From Cucumis sativus (Eukaryota > Streptophyta > Magnoliopsida > Cucurbitales > Cucurbitaceae), in NCBI RefSeq assembly GCF_000004075.3, contig NC_026660.2, positions 6,262,001 to 6,326,000 on the forward strand: 64,000 nucleotides of DNA, read 5' to 3'. Shown here piece after piece: positions 25,317 through 37,938 of this stretch. Made by a program: the position numbers and the translations under genes. Position 1 is the stretch's first letter. Each line of letters starts with the position of its first letter. The notes below the pieces were generated by a model. The model worked only from the letters and a program-made list of their open reading frames with translations. It ran no database searches and was not told the DNA's origin.

Positions 25317-25397
25317 ATGGCTCCAACGGGAAAGTTGTGGATCCAAATGGAATTGTCATTTGTCAACAATTTCTTTGGCACAATCGTCGCAAATTGA
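25317..25397 (+). CDS. Possible short ORF, 26 codons, unknown function
   Basis: ATG GCT in a good plant start context opens a frame beginning MAPTGKLWIQMELS and ending with TGA at 25395-25397. Composition is balanced compared with the AT-rich surroundings, and a promoter-like island lies 60-400 bp upstream. It could be a microprotein, a first coding exon of an unseen gene, or chance. Unrecognised. Confidence 0.2.
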   Translation: MAPTGKLWIQMELSFVNNFFGTIVAN

Positions 25398-26555
25398 TTC
25401 AACTTTCAAAATCACAATCCCACCGCTAAACTATGTCTCTTTTCTTTCTTATCTTATATTAGGAAAATCACTTTATTAATTTGTAATGAGATAACTTTAT
25501 GATTTTATTCTCAAACTTTCCCTCAATATTAGAAGCAATTGTACAAATTTGAACATCTAAGATTTAGGATATGGAGTTATCTAGAGCAATCTCGTGGATG
25601 TGAAAACTGAATACCTTTTTAGGAGCGTAGAATTCGTGTCAATTTTATATGATCTTAAAATCAAGTAATGAGTACAATCTATATCCAGTTTTTTAATCAA
25701 TATTTTTTATCCTTGTTTCTATTTCGTTTGTATAGTTAAGTGTAATTGGTCTTAGAGAAGCCCGAACCAAGAATTAACATGCAAATACATGTTAACGATT
25801 GATAGTTCTATAGTTCAAATCATCTCATTTCTATTGTTTTTTAGAAAAGTTTGGGTTAGAATGATAAAATCCAGTCGCATAAAACAAACAAAACTGTCTT
25901 TTTAGTTCTATTTTGAAAATGGAAAGTTATATTGTGATCAAGATAAACCATTTGTAAAGAGAGGTTGTGCAATTTCTCACCCCAATACGATACAACACAT
26001 TCTCATGACATCATATCTATGCATGGTTAATAAAAGTATATTAATACTAGGAAGAAAGAAAGGGAAGTTTTGGGTTTTGAAAATAAGAAAAATTGACCGG
26101 AAAATAAGATTCTTTTAATATAAAAATTAAGACGACATCTAAAACGAAAAGATTACTTTAATTTATGTAACAACAATAATAATATGTGTTTGAGGCTATC
26201 TTTATATAGCCCTAACAAATGGAGGTTTGAAATCGTATTATTAATTTTAATTAGTTAGAAACTACAAAATAGTATTTATTATTTTAATACAATTATTTAA
26301 TCTTCATCCAAAAACCCTAGTTAGTATTTAAAATTGTTAACATATATAATTGTTTTTTAGAATGGTCTATTTAAGATAACAAAAATAGACATGGTCTCAC
26401 AATAAATGAGTATCTAATAGCTCACTTATTCATAAACTTGAATATAAAGCCTATTCTATATATTTTGAGAAAAACAAAAAAAAAAAAAGGAGAAAATTAA
26501 ATATTTGATTAAGTTTGGAGAGGGAGAGAAAAAAAAGGTTGAATAGTAATTAAGG

Positions 26556-26561
26556 CACGTG
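26556..26561. promoter_or_regulatory. G-box (CACGTG), distal, upstream of the JAZ10-like gene
   Basis: Palindromic CACGTG about 0.85 kb upstream of the JAZ10-like ATG. MYC2-type bHLH factors bind this motif in JAZ promoters to create the jasmonate feedback loop. Binding here is inferred. Confidence 0.45.
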
Positions 26562-26817
26562 ATTAAAATGGAAGACTTTTCAAAATGGAAAAAAAGGTTG
26601 GTGGTGAAAAATGGTTCCCGTTGTTCCGTACAGGTGAAAGAAAAAGAAAGTAAACACGAGACTGACTTATTCTCAAATTGCATTTTCAAAGCTCAACCAA
26701 CCTCCCCTACTCTCATGCCATATCCCAACCCTCTCTCCTCTCAAATTTTCATTTTTTAACATCTTCTTCTTGTAATAATAATAATAAAAAAACTATTTGT
26801 TTGACCATCAATTGAAT

Positions 26818-26823
26818 CACGTG
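26818..26823. promoter_or_regulatory. G-box (CACGTG), proximal, upstream of the JAZ10-like gene
   Basis: Second CACGTG about 0.59 kb upstream of the ATG, the same motif as at 26556. Two G-boxes in one upstream kilobase fit the known MYC2-dependent induction of JAZ10 genes. Confidence 0.5.
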
Positions 26824-27408
26824 AGTTTTCTTATTTGCTTTTCTTTTTTACTTTTCCTAATAGTCCGGGGTATTAAATATCAGAATAATTTGAAATATTC
26901 AGCATGTTTAATATATCTCTATAATAATTAATATTTGCAACTTCCATTTTAATTAAATTAGAATAAAATTATTTATATATGTTAAGGTGTAATGTATTTA
27001 AGAAAAGGGTAAGGGAGAAAAGAAAGGGAAGAGAGGCGGGAGGAAAGGGGTGGGACCCGGGTGGGAGTTTCTTTTATTTATTTATTTATTTGAATTGAAT
27101 ATTATTATGTATTTTTGTTAAATGTTGTTGTTTGTTAAGTTAAGGCCTCGTGGAAGACGTGTCGCATTAAACCGGTCTTCCCATGTACCTCGTGCCCTTT
27201 CATTTACCATTTTTTACTTTCCACCTTCTTTTTCTTTTCTTTTTCTTTATTTCTTTATTTAATCCTCCAATATTCTCTCTCTCTCCCTTTAAATTTCTTT
27301 TTCCCCCAAAGCAAAAAAATTGATTCAATTCCCTCTTCCTCTTTCTCTTCTTCTTCTCCTCCTTCTTCTTCTTCTTCTCCTCCATCCTCACTTTCCTTCA
27401 TTCCCGCC

Positions 27409-29939
27409 ATGGCTAGGGCAACTGTTGAGCTTGATTTCTTCGGTCTCGAGAAGGAGGCTTCCTCCAAGTCTCAGTTTCACTCTCTCCTTCATCGCAAGAG
27501 AAGTTTTCGAGGTCTCAGCTCTTTCTGATATCATTTCTTCTCTATCCTTCTTCTCATCTCTATCGCTTTTTATGCTTTTTCACGATCTTCTTATTAATTA
27601 TCTCTTTCTTTTTTTATAGGCATTCACAACGCCATTTCCAAGATCGATCCTCAGCTTCTCAAATCTGTCATTGGCTCTGCCTCCATTTCTCTGCCTCCTA
27701 CTCCTGAAGCTGCTGCTAACCACAACGTCCTCTCGCCTTTGCCTCTCTATACACCTCTCTACAGGTAATATATATATATACACATATATAATTGCAGAAT
27801 TATTTAATTTAATTAAACTAATACTTAACGGATCATCTTCTTCGTAATTCTGTCTCAAATTTATCATCGGAATTATTCATCGTTTTCGCTTCTGTTTCTG
27901 TTTGTTTTTCAGGCCTACTGCTTCTGAATCGCTTCAACATACATCTCAGATGACTATCTTTTACAACGGAACTGTTGCCGTTTTTGACGTTCCTCGTGAT
28001 AAGGTTTGTTTCAACTCTCTGGATTTATTTTCTTGTTTCGTACGCGACTTTTTCCATCAGTTTTTCTTTTGTTTTGTTTTTTTTCTAAACTGATTTTATT
28101 ATTGAGTCAATCGCAATCGCTTTAATTCTTCCGTGGTTTGGAAATTTTGTTTTAGGCTGAGAACATTCTGAAACTTGTTGCGGAAGGAAAAGCGGAAGGC
28201 AATCCTACGGTTGCTATTCCATCCACCGACCACCAGCAACACTTGCTTGCATCTCTTGATGGAGGTGATTAAACGCCCACCGACCTGCACTGAACTGATT
28301 TTATTTTAATGGGATATTTATATTCGTTTATATTTACTTTTACTTTTTTCATATTTTATCTGCTATATCTGATAATTTGTACTTTTCTCTCGGCAGATCT
28401 TCCAATTGCAAGAAAGAAGTCGCTTCAGAGATTCTTAGAGAAGCGTAAGGAGAGGTAACTATTCATACTTGCAGAAAATTAAATTCATATTTCTATTTAT
28501 TTGTTTATTCTTTTTTGTATTTAACTTCGAAAAAGTTTATTTTCGTTTGTATATCCAAAGAATGGATGGATGCTTTCAATTTGTAATAATCGTTATTTTT
28601 TATTAAAAACAAGATTAAATTATAGAAATAAAAAGATTATTGAATTGGTTTGTGCTTAATTACAAAATCTTTAAACACACACACATATATATATGGAGAT
28701 ATTTTAATTGATAGTGCTATGAGAACGATATTCATGCAGCAGATGAGTGCATATGTCCTCTTTGACTGGAATTTTGTTATATCTAGTTCCTCAGTTCAGA
28801 ACAATTTCTCCAGTTTTTTTTCTTTTTTCTTTTTCAAATTCTGACATTATTAAAGCTTTATATAGCCTAATGTCCTCTTTGGTTCATTTTTCTTAAAAAA
28901 AATTGTGACATGTAATTTTGTAGTTTTCTAATATATCGAATTTATCCTAAAGATGTTCTTATGTTAGTTCATGAATTGACTAATCCATCGAAAAATAGTT
29001 TCCATTATGCAGTTTAATTAAATTTGCTTAGAGAATGGTAATTAAGTACTAGAGATAAATTTAGGCATTTAAAATTAGGAGACCAAATAAGAACATTATA
29101 TCTTACATTTTTTTCCCTTTCTATTTATTAAGTTTTAATTTGATATTGTCAATTAAGTACCTGCTTTTTATGGCAAAAAATTAAAATGTTGAATAATACG
29201 GAAATAATGTGCAAAGTATTATGGAAGAAGATGATGCGGAGGACGGTTGGGATTGGAGCTTTGGGAGAAAAAATAGTGGCAAAAAAGTTTAGGTGTGTTT
29301 GCAATTTTCTTTAAATAGTTAGAATGAAGTTGAGGCATTTAAAAAACGTTTGGAATAAAGTTACTTAGAGAGAGGAAATAAATAGTGATTTTTTTTTGTA
29401 ATCGAGAAGTTCAAATTTTGAAAAGAATAGAAAATACTTTCTAGGGGAGTGGGTGGGACGGTGGAGTTTCGAAGGAGGCTTAGCCAAAGAAAGCTTCTCC
29501 TTTTTTGACATGTGAACAAAAAAATTAAAAAAGATTCCATTAGAAAATTCAATTTCATGAAACTTCCTCGTTCTTTCTCATCAGCCCCAAAATCAAAATA
29601 TTAAATGGGTATAGTCTAGTGGGGATCTTCTTTCACCCTTTCTTTCCTTCATTTCATTTTTTCCCCTTTTTTTTTATCAAAGTGTTAGAATAATTTTTCT
29701 AGACAACTTTTTAGTTATTGGGACTATGTTTTCTTTCTTATCTGCTTTGATATTTTATTTTAATGAGATGAAACAACATAATTTGCTTTTTCAAGAAAAG
29801 GAAAACAACATTTGAAAAAGTAGGTTGTATGGAATTGTATTTTAGGAAAGGGTATAACATGGTTTTAACATTTTAGATTGCTGTGTACAGGTTGACTACG
29901 GCTTCACCATATGCATTCCCCTGCCCCCACCTAACTTAG
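27409..29939 (+). CDS. JAZ10: Jasmonate ZIM-domain repressor, JAZ10/TIFY9 type
   Basis: Six exons: 27409-27511, 27620-27764, 27913-28003, 28156-28264, 28397-28454 and 29891-29939, giving 184 residues. The N-terminus MARATVELDFFGLEK is followed by RKRSFRGIHNAISKIDPQLL, matching the cryptic MYC-interacting domain known in Arabidopsis JAZ10. The ZIM domain has TIFY at residues 97-100 and runs to DKAENIL. The Jas motif is DLPIARKKSLQRFLEKRKER at 150-169, with the COI1 degron core LPIARK, and exon 6 adds LTTASPYAF with the conserved PY at 175-176. JAZ proteins repress MYC transcription factors in the nucleus through NINJA/TOPLESS and are degraded via COI1 with JA-Ile. The last intron (1.44 kb) is the conserved Jas intron; retention stops translation at once (TAA 28456-28458). 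Confidence 0.93.
28455..29890 (+). promoter_or_regulatory. Jas intron of the JAZ10-like gene (alternative-splicing control point)
   Basis: The intron interrupts the Jas motif after KRKER. If it is not removed, the next codon is TAA (28456-28458), giving a 169-residue protein that keeps the ZIM domain and N-terminal MYC-binding segment but lacks the PY end. In Arabidopsis, JAZ10 forms truncated in the same place resist COI1-dependent turnover. Alternative splicing here is inferred from the conserved design; it cannot be seen in DNA. Confidence 0.6.
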
Positions 29940-30025
29940 ATGATGGAGAAGATCAAATCAACATTACGCGTTTTCTGACACAGATAAATCTCTCTTTTGC
30001 CTTTAGTTAAGAAAAATATTCAAAA

Positions 30026-30027
<2 letters not shown>

Positions 30028-30099
<72 letters not shown>
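30028..30099. repeat. (AT)n microsatellite, 36 units
   Basis: A 72-bp uninterrupted AT run starting about 90 bp after the JAZ10-like stop codon, therefore probably within or near its 3' UTR. Confidence 0.9.
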
Positions 30100-30102
<3 letters not shown>

Positions 30103-33100
30103 CTTATTTTTATGCCCCGGAGGTTACGGTAGCAACTTCCTTTTGGACTTCCTTTGTATAGCCATAGGCCCATAGGCCACATAATGTTATAGCAACTTAG
30201 TGGTATTGGGGGTAGAGAGTTCTTCGACTTTGATTGATAATCCCTTGTTATTTTGTTTTTTTGTTATTTTTAATTTTATATGATAGCTACCTGACTTTTT
30301 CTAATTTGCTATTTCTTTCAATTGTTATTGAATTCCAACTTTATGGCTTCTATTTGGGATTTTGAAGAATCAGAAATGTTTGTGGAACTTTGATCCTTTG
30401 AATACTAGATTTGATTGTTATTATTATTAATAATAATTCTCGTAGACTTTTGAAGTCAATTGTTAGCAGTGTTATTTGAAGCATGTGTTGTGTGTGTATT
30501 TATTATCATTAGGACTATTCTAAAACGATACCCCCAAAAAAAAAGGCTTTGGAAAAATCAGCATTGACAGCTTTTCTACCATTTGGGATGAAAGCCGTTG
30601 AATAATTATCACAATACATATATAATTAGTTTCATTAGGGTCCCAATTTACTCGCCATCATTTGTTTAATTAAATTCTACCTCAATTTTTTGTTAATCCA
30701 TATATTATATTAAGAAGCAATTTTTTTATAAAAAAAATTCGTACTTTCTAAAATAAATTACAACTCTTAGATCATTATAAATTTATAGATTAAAATAAAC
30801 AATAAAAAAAACATAGAGGGAACTTAACTTTTTTTTTTTCTCTCTCTCAATTTTGAAAATATGATTTTTATTTAGAAAAATTACAATGTTATCTTTGATC
30901 AACTTCGGTTTTACAAACTACCATTGAAATGAAAATCATTTACCCTTTTTAACAGAAGTTGCAGTTTTGGTTTTGATCATAATTAGTTTGAATACTTTTG
31001 AAAAATCGACAAAACTAATATGTATATATAAAATTTAGGCAATAAATTTAGAAAATAGAGAAACTATGCAGACAGTTGTTTGGTCAAAGCATAGGGATTT
31101 AAACGAAGAGTTTGAAATAGCATATAGAGTGAATTAAATGCAGAACAGAAAAGAAAAGGAAGAGAGGTGAAGAAACATGAAATATGATAATAGGAAGAAA
31201 AGAAGTAATAAATAAAGTATTAGTGTATGATTAGGGTAAGTCGGTGAAGGGAGGGCCCCAGAGGCGTGTAGAAGTGCTTTCGGTGGAAAATATGGTATTT
31301 GGTTTTATTATTTATGCCTTTTTCTTACCTTATTTATATTTCCTTCAATTACACCTATAATACTATTTTGTTTTTTCTTTAAAAAATTACGTTGGAAAAA
31401 ACCTACTACTATAATGGTCAAAATAACTTGAAATTAATTATGAATATAAAATAATAATAATAAAAAAACGTCCATCAATAGAAATTCATGGACTGAAAAA
31501 CTGTTACAATCATGCATAGTTCTATTATACAAATACAACTTGACAACAACGAGAGTATTTTCTCACAGCATTATGAAACTTGGCTGGCAATGACCAAGAC
31601 TTGCTTCAAACCCTTTATTTTCTTAAGTATTTTAGACGTTCGATCATTATTCTTACGATACTTTACAAAATTTCAACGAATTGTAGACTGATGAGATATT
31701 TGAAGATAAAATCAAAACATGTGTTCTTAGCAACGGTTAGTCAAACAAGGCAATAGATGAAAAAATATTCTTATTTTGAGTTGTTTATGTGTTTTTATGT
31801 CATTTCCATCAAACTATCAAATTATTTGCGCTCATGTCTTGATCACAAACCTTTAGACGATAGAATGCTTAGCAACTAACAAAAATCCACCTCGCACTCA
31901 AAATGCACAAAGGTTGTAGGCACAACTTCCTCTCGACATTTGTAGGACTTTGAGAAAATTAAATTGAATCTCTTATGTTTTCCTCACGACTAATAAAGAA
32001 AGATTCCAAGTCAAATTTGGTAAAAATTATAGCTCTTCCTTGAATCATCAAGCCTAACTGAAGTTGAAAAATCTAAAAAAATTTCATGAGGATATCAAAG
32101 TTATAACCTAACCTAAGAAAGTGTTTTTTTTTTTTTTTTCCGGTGAACATAAGTCATAAGAATTTTAAAGTTAAACATGCTTAACTTAAAAGTAGACATG
32201 AAATATATGAGAGAACAAAACGTACATATTGAGAGGACAACTTTTATTGGTTTATGGAGATTCAAACAAGCAAACGTCCTTAACCGCTCCAATTTTAATT
32301 ACATCACCGTCAAAACAACTATTCACTCATTGTACTTTTTTAATGTCTATGGAAGGAACAACTACAAAAATATTGAAACCTTTTATATACTACACCATTT
32401 AAGAAAGTGGGGCAGTACATTAAATATTTTATCACATTGAATGCATTTGTAGCTTTTTATAAACTATGATTTAATCCTAAATCAAATCACATTATATATA
32501 TTAAGATGGGCATAATGAGGATTGAATAAAAGTTTTGTTCAATAAAGTTCGATTTCATCTTCTCCATTGATCATGGTATGTACCCTTTATTTGACCAACC
32601 TTCATCTTCTTTGCCTTCCACCCACCATCTCTTCAACAACTACTTGTTTATTAGACAAAAAGAATTTGATCTATACTTCATTCATCTTAGCATTGGACCA
32701 CCATATAGTTTGATTTAATCACTTTTCCAAACTTTTCTTCCTATTTATTCCAACATAGGTGAGAATAAAATGTTTGTATTTTAATGAAATATAATATACT
32801 ATATATATAGGAGCCCACCAATGAAAGCAACAAAAAAACAATTCTACCTTCTAGTGGATAATCTTTATTAATGGTCTTAGAAAGGTAGCTCAATAAATCT
32901 ACTATTAAATTAAATAATGTGTTTCATGAATATTGAATTTTAAATCATTTCTTGGGTCAAGAAGTACTTTTCACAATATGGTCTATATAAAGAGCATGAC
33001 AAATTTATTTAGACAGATCAAGAATATTGTATAATTTGATGGAAACCAAGTCAAATAATATGATTTTATTTGATCTATATATTTCTCTAACCATAAACAC

Positions 33101-33446
33101 TTGAGTTCTTAACGGACTCGTTTTAATAAAATAGGTTATGTTATCGTAGCTTTGACATGTTGTCTAATTAATTTTCTTTAATATGGAAATGTGTATTTAC
33201 ATATAGTAATTCATTCCATCATCTTAGATGAGGAAGTTAGATTGTGATTTAATGTAATAGTTGCTTTGTTCTTATGTTATCCTTTGCTTCAAAATTGAAA
33301 AAAAATAAAGAAAAGGTTGCATTTAGATTAATGGGCTGACTGAGCCACGTCGATGGGCTCGGCCCAAAGTAACTATTCAAGTAAATTTCCTTTTTGCCCC
33401 CACCCACAAAAATGTTTTCTTTTTAAAAAGATACATTTATTTCTAT

Positions 33447-33450
<4 letters not shown>

Positions 33451-33490
<40 letters not shown>
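33451..33490. repeat. (AT)n microsatellite, 20 units
   Basis: A 40-bp uninterrupted AT run in intergenic DNA, followed by a short T run. Confidence 0.9.
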
Positions 33491-33493
<3 letters not shown>

Positions 33494-36449
33494 TTTAACA
33501 CAAAGTGTATGGCTAATTATTAAATGGACAACAATGTACCACGAAAATTAAAAAGTTGAAAAAATTTCATGAAACGACGTTAAGAGTAAATTTTAATCAA
33601 AGACGATGTTATGTTCTTGAAATTGATTAGATTAGAGATGATAAGCACATTGTATCTTATACTTGTTTTGTAATTATGATAGTAGATTTTCATCATGTTA
33701 GATTTATAATGCTAAAACTTAAGAACTCTATAAAATAGAAACAAAGATTGGGTTTGTAATGAAAGTTTTTAATATAATATTAATACTCACAGCACACAAC
33801 AATAATAAGATAATATTGAAAAATAAGAATGGTTGAACAAGAAGAAGACTTAGATTATGATTAATGAATGATGTGTTAGTTTGTATATTGGAAAAATGAA
33901 ATGTTAAGAGCTGACTTTGGATATATAATAGGTTGGCAGTTGGCACCAAATTACCAAATATGATATAATTAAGCTGTCCAATAAAGAATGTGAATAATAA
34001 TACTAATAATAAAGTCAATGACTATGATATATTATAATATAAGGAATTGAAGAAGTTAATTGTTGAGTTGTCATAATCAATTCACGTGAAAATAAAATTG
34101 GTTTGCTTTTTGATTTTGTATATTTTCCACTTCACCTTATAATAAACACTTTAGAAGAAGAAGAAGAAAAAAGTATCACTATGATAATTAATAATAACTT
34201 TGTGGTTAACTCAAAGAAGGAAGGAAGCTATAGAGAATTGGTTATGGTTATGATTATGGTTATGGAAGTTGCTATATAGATGGAATTCTTGTATCACCTA
34301 ATCTAAAGCATATTAAATACAACAAAAGATCCATATAAGAGTGTTGAGGGTATAGCATAAGGTAACGACTAGGGCCACGACCGGGGTCCATGTTCAAGGA
34401 CTTCTTGAAAGTTTGTGTTTGTCCTTAAAAAGGAAGTTAATGCCTCAGGTCTTAGATTGGCTTAGGTGAATTGACCTTTTATCGTTAAAAAAGGTAATAA
34501 TCGAGCTGAGCTACTTGACATCCTATGGGACTACAAGTATGTCGACATTGATGATGTTGTAAGAGTTTCTAGTGAATGTTAGATGCCTTGCTCAACATAT
34601 TAAATAGTCTTATTTAAGAGACTATTCTACGTGTTTGTTTCATTGAACTAAACATTTTATAGCAACATTTTAAAAAATTGATGATAAAAACTTATCACAC
34701 CATATTACAATAGAAGGTATCACTGATAAACTTTGCTATACATTTGCAATTTTTCTTAAACGTGTCTATATACTTAACTATTATTTCTAAAATTGCTAAA
34801 ATAGAAAAAATGGATTTTTACATAGAGTAAAAAAAAAAAACCTTTAACAAAACAAGATAGAATTTCATGTGGGCTTCTAGGGAATATATAGTCCAACTTT
34901 ATTTTATTGACCCAACCCAATTTCATATATTATTTGTTGTCATATGAAATTAAATCACCTGCCTAATTACAATGGACAATATTTTTAAAGTTTAGGTTAA
35001 TAGTAATCAAGTTTATATTAATATTTTTTTAAATTTATTTTGTAAATTTAGCAATAGACTCTATTTCTTATAGATTTATTTTGAAAATAAAAGAAAGTAA
35101 TATAATAAGCTCCAAAAGAGTTATATTTAAATTTTACTAAATCTAAAAATATTTTGCCAATCACTATAAACTTGTTAGGTAAGAATTTGTCATAAAATAC
35201 TGACAATGGGCCCATCTAACAAATTTTATATGGTGAAAAATAATTAGCAATTACTTAATAAATAAAAAATGCTAAACAAAGCAACTTTGGTTTAATTGAA
35301 TCCAATTTTTAGTAATCGAACTTAGAAATCATTGTCACACATTTGAAATATAGAGTAACAAAGCATTCAAAGCTTTGTAATTGTTAGTGAGGAATGATAA
35401 TGATTTGTTATAACTTTCTTATTCTGAAAGTTAAGTCTTTTTGACTTTTCCTTGGCTTTTATTGTTCTTTTTTTTTTTTTTTGAAGTATTTGAAAATTCT
35501 AGTCAAATTTCATAACAAAACAAAGTTTATTAACATCTTTGCATTCCATTTCCAAAAAAAAAAAAAAAAGAGAAAAGAAATAGAAAAAAAAAGTTATATG
35601 TTGATTACTACAAATAAATCCAAAACAAATATTCACTGCTTTGATTTTATTTAAGAAGATATTCAGGGAATTTGTTTGACTGATTCTCTTTTTTTTTTTT
35701 ACGAAAAAAAAAAACATAAAATGAGATCTAAATTACATATCAAGTCAATCTTAGATCTTATAAAGATATCCCTTTTCAACAAGGAATAATAATATGTAAA
35801 TATGCATTCTTTATAAATATTATTTAAAAAAGTAATTCTATAAACATTTATTCCATGCTTAATAAACAAATATATAAGATTACATAACAAAGAGATTAAC
35901 AAAACAAGCAAACTTAAACTAATAATTCACATTTAAAAAAAGAAGAAGGAAGAATTGAAAGATTTTTGTATTTTGTGTAAATAGTTTGGATGTTAGGGTT
36001 CATCAATTCATATTTTATTGTGTTTCTTAGAGTTAAAGATTTTACATATTGTTGGTTGTTTTTACCTCAAATGTTGCAAACCAAAAAATAGAAGGTTAGA
36101 TGAGAGGGGTTAAGAAGACTATATATTATATTGAAATTCTAATAGTGCATTTTAATTTAGACATTTATTAAGGCTAAGGTTAACCCGTTTCAATTAGATA
36201 ATCCCATAATTAATCATCATATAAAGAAGAATTAGTAAATTGATTGAATTTTTGGGTTGTTAAAATAATAATAATAATAATTGCGTACGATTCAATCAGT
36301 GTGGGTTGAGGAATCATGAAAGCAACAAGTCGCTGTCTTCACGAGCAAAATATTATTCCCTTCTTCTTCTTCTTCTTCTTCTTCCTTTGAGTCGTTGACC
36401 ATCCCATTCATATACCCTCTCTATCAGCTTCCTCCTTATACCATCATCC

Positions 36450-36593
36450 ATGGCCGCACTCTTTCTCACATTCTTTTCATTTCAATTCTTCTTTTTGTTT
36501 TTCTATAATTTTTGTCTACATATCAATAACAACGAACACACGAACAACAGATCATTCACAAAGAGAGAAATAGAGCTAATTAAAGAAATTTAA
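36450..36593 (+). CDS. Possible short ORF, 47 codons, hydrophobic N-terminus
   Basis: ATG GCC GCA at 36450 opens a 47-codon frame ending with TAA at 36591-36593. The first 20 or so residues are Phe/Leu-rich like a signal peptide or membrane anchor, and the C-terminal half is charged and Asn-rich. A CTT-rich, 5' UTR-like stretch lies just upstream. It overlaps, on the opposite strand, the expected 3' UTR of the CFL1-like gene, so chance is a serious alternative. No known peptide-hormone motif is seen. Confidence 0.18.
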   Translation: MAALFLTFFSFQFFFLFFYNFCLHINNNEHTNNRSFTKREIELIKEI

Positions 36594-36726
36594 ATCCCCA
36601 TTTAGCCTTTTGCTAATCACCAAATTAATCCAAAGAAAAAGAATCAATGATTTTGTCAGATCAATTTAACCCAAATACAGTTTGATTTTGATTTCTTGTT
36701 TTCTCAAAAATAATAAATAAAGTGGT

Positions 36727-37938
36727 TCATGGGAACCCATTACTCTCGTCGGAGCGATCGAAATGAACAAGACGACTGCTGCTGCATTTGGGACAATCTT
36801 CAACCTGTTTCGGTACCATGAAATACATGAAGCATCTCTTGCATCCAGCCACCACCAGTACGTCCTCCACGTTTTCCGCTGGATATTGCTGTCTACTACC
36901 ACCGTACGACGATGAAGAACACGACTCCTCACTTCCACCGTCTGAAGAACTTTCATCACCGTCCTCTCCGTCGTCGTCTTCCAAATATAAATCTCGGCTG
37001 TGTGCTACCGCTGTCCTCGGATCTTCTTTTACCTTCATTCCGGTTCGGCAGTTTCTATAGTAAACTTCCCCTGTCTAGAAATCCAAAAGAAAATGAATCG
37101 AAAAGTTAATTTTAATGTTCCCGAGGGGAAATCAAAATCAAAGCAAAAGAACAAAGAAAGCGGAATCAAAAATCCAGAAAAGTTGCTTTGTAGGAAAAGA
37201 GAAGCGAAAAAAATGGCGGACGATAAAAGGAAATATAAAATAAATTAATTCTAGGGTTTGGAATCCGAATCCGAATCCTATGGACGAAGTATGTATGGAA
37301 AAAGGAAAACATTAATCATCAAGACAAATTTATGAATACAGAAACGCATTAATTAAAGAAGGAAACGAAAGCTCCATCTGAAACAATCATAAAAAAGAAA
37401 TTAATAATCAAAAGTACAAGACAACAGAATTTGCAAAGATCTGCCATATGTGACCTTTGGCAATAAATGAAGTTAGGTTAAGAAGAGGAAAAAGAAAACA
37501 AAAAAAAAAAAAAGAAAAAAAAAAAACACGAAGGAATCGGAAGATGAATCAGGAGAGAAAAAGACAAAAAACATCAAAACGAGAGAAGAAGAGAAGTAGA
37601 AGCAGAAGGAAGAAAAAGAAAAAGAAAAAGAAAAAGGAGATAGGTAGGGGGTAATGGTGGATATACTGGATACTGACCTTCAAATCGAGACATTGCTCCC
37701 AGAAGGGAGGGAGGGAGATGTGAGAGTTGAGCTCCAAGATTGTGTCGAAGCGATTATGTTGATGAAGAGGAAGATGAGGTTCGTCATCGGAAGAGGAGGA
37801 AGAGGAAGAAAATGAAGACGGTGATCTCCGCACTCCGGCGGAGGAGGGGGCGGCGGAGGATAGACGGTGGTTGAGGGAGAAGTTACGGAAAGATTGCTCA
37901 AGAGAATCAGTAACCGCCGCCATATCGGGAGATTTCAT
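36727..37938 (-). CDS. CFL1: CURLY FLAG LEAF 1-like WW-domain protein
   Basis: Two exons, 37938-37678 and 37074-36727, joined in phase 0 with canonical sites, give 202 residues. The WW-like domain spans the junction at about residues 76-108: LPPFWEQCLDLK then TGEVYYRNCRTGMKVKEDPR. The first Trp and the YY pair are present, while the second Trp of classical WW domains is absent, as I recall for other CFL1 members. Ser-rich stretches and an acidic run flank it. The C-terminus has paired cysteines CxxC (165/168) and CPKC (181/184), suggesting a small zinc knuckle. Rice CFL1 and its Arabidopsis relative affect cuticle formation by dampening the HD-ZIP IV factor HDG1 in the nucleus. An internal ATG at 37923 (MAAVTDS) is an alternative start. 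Confidence 0.85.

Larger units (their letters stand above)
29940..36726. other. AT-rich intergenic region
   Basis: The first few hundred bases hold the JAZ10-like 3' UTR. Then come long AT microsatellites, homopolymers, and a GC-richer block at about 34330-34620 with no coding frame that may be a decayed repeat. Near the right end the CFL1-like 3' UTR is expected. No recognised gene. Confidence 0.5.

Noticed and set aside
32177..32440. 87-codon plus-strand frame
   Set aside because: No domain, AT-driven composition, no promoter or splice context.
33728..34018. 96-codon hydrophobic minus-strand frame
   Set aside because: Ile/Leu/Phe bias is expected from AT-rich DNA; no recognisable membrane protein family.
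34330..34620. GC-richer block suspected to be a transposon fragment
   Set aside because: No coding frame, terminal repeats or target duplication found by eye; mentioned only as a possible decayed repeat.
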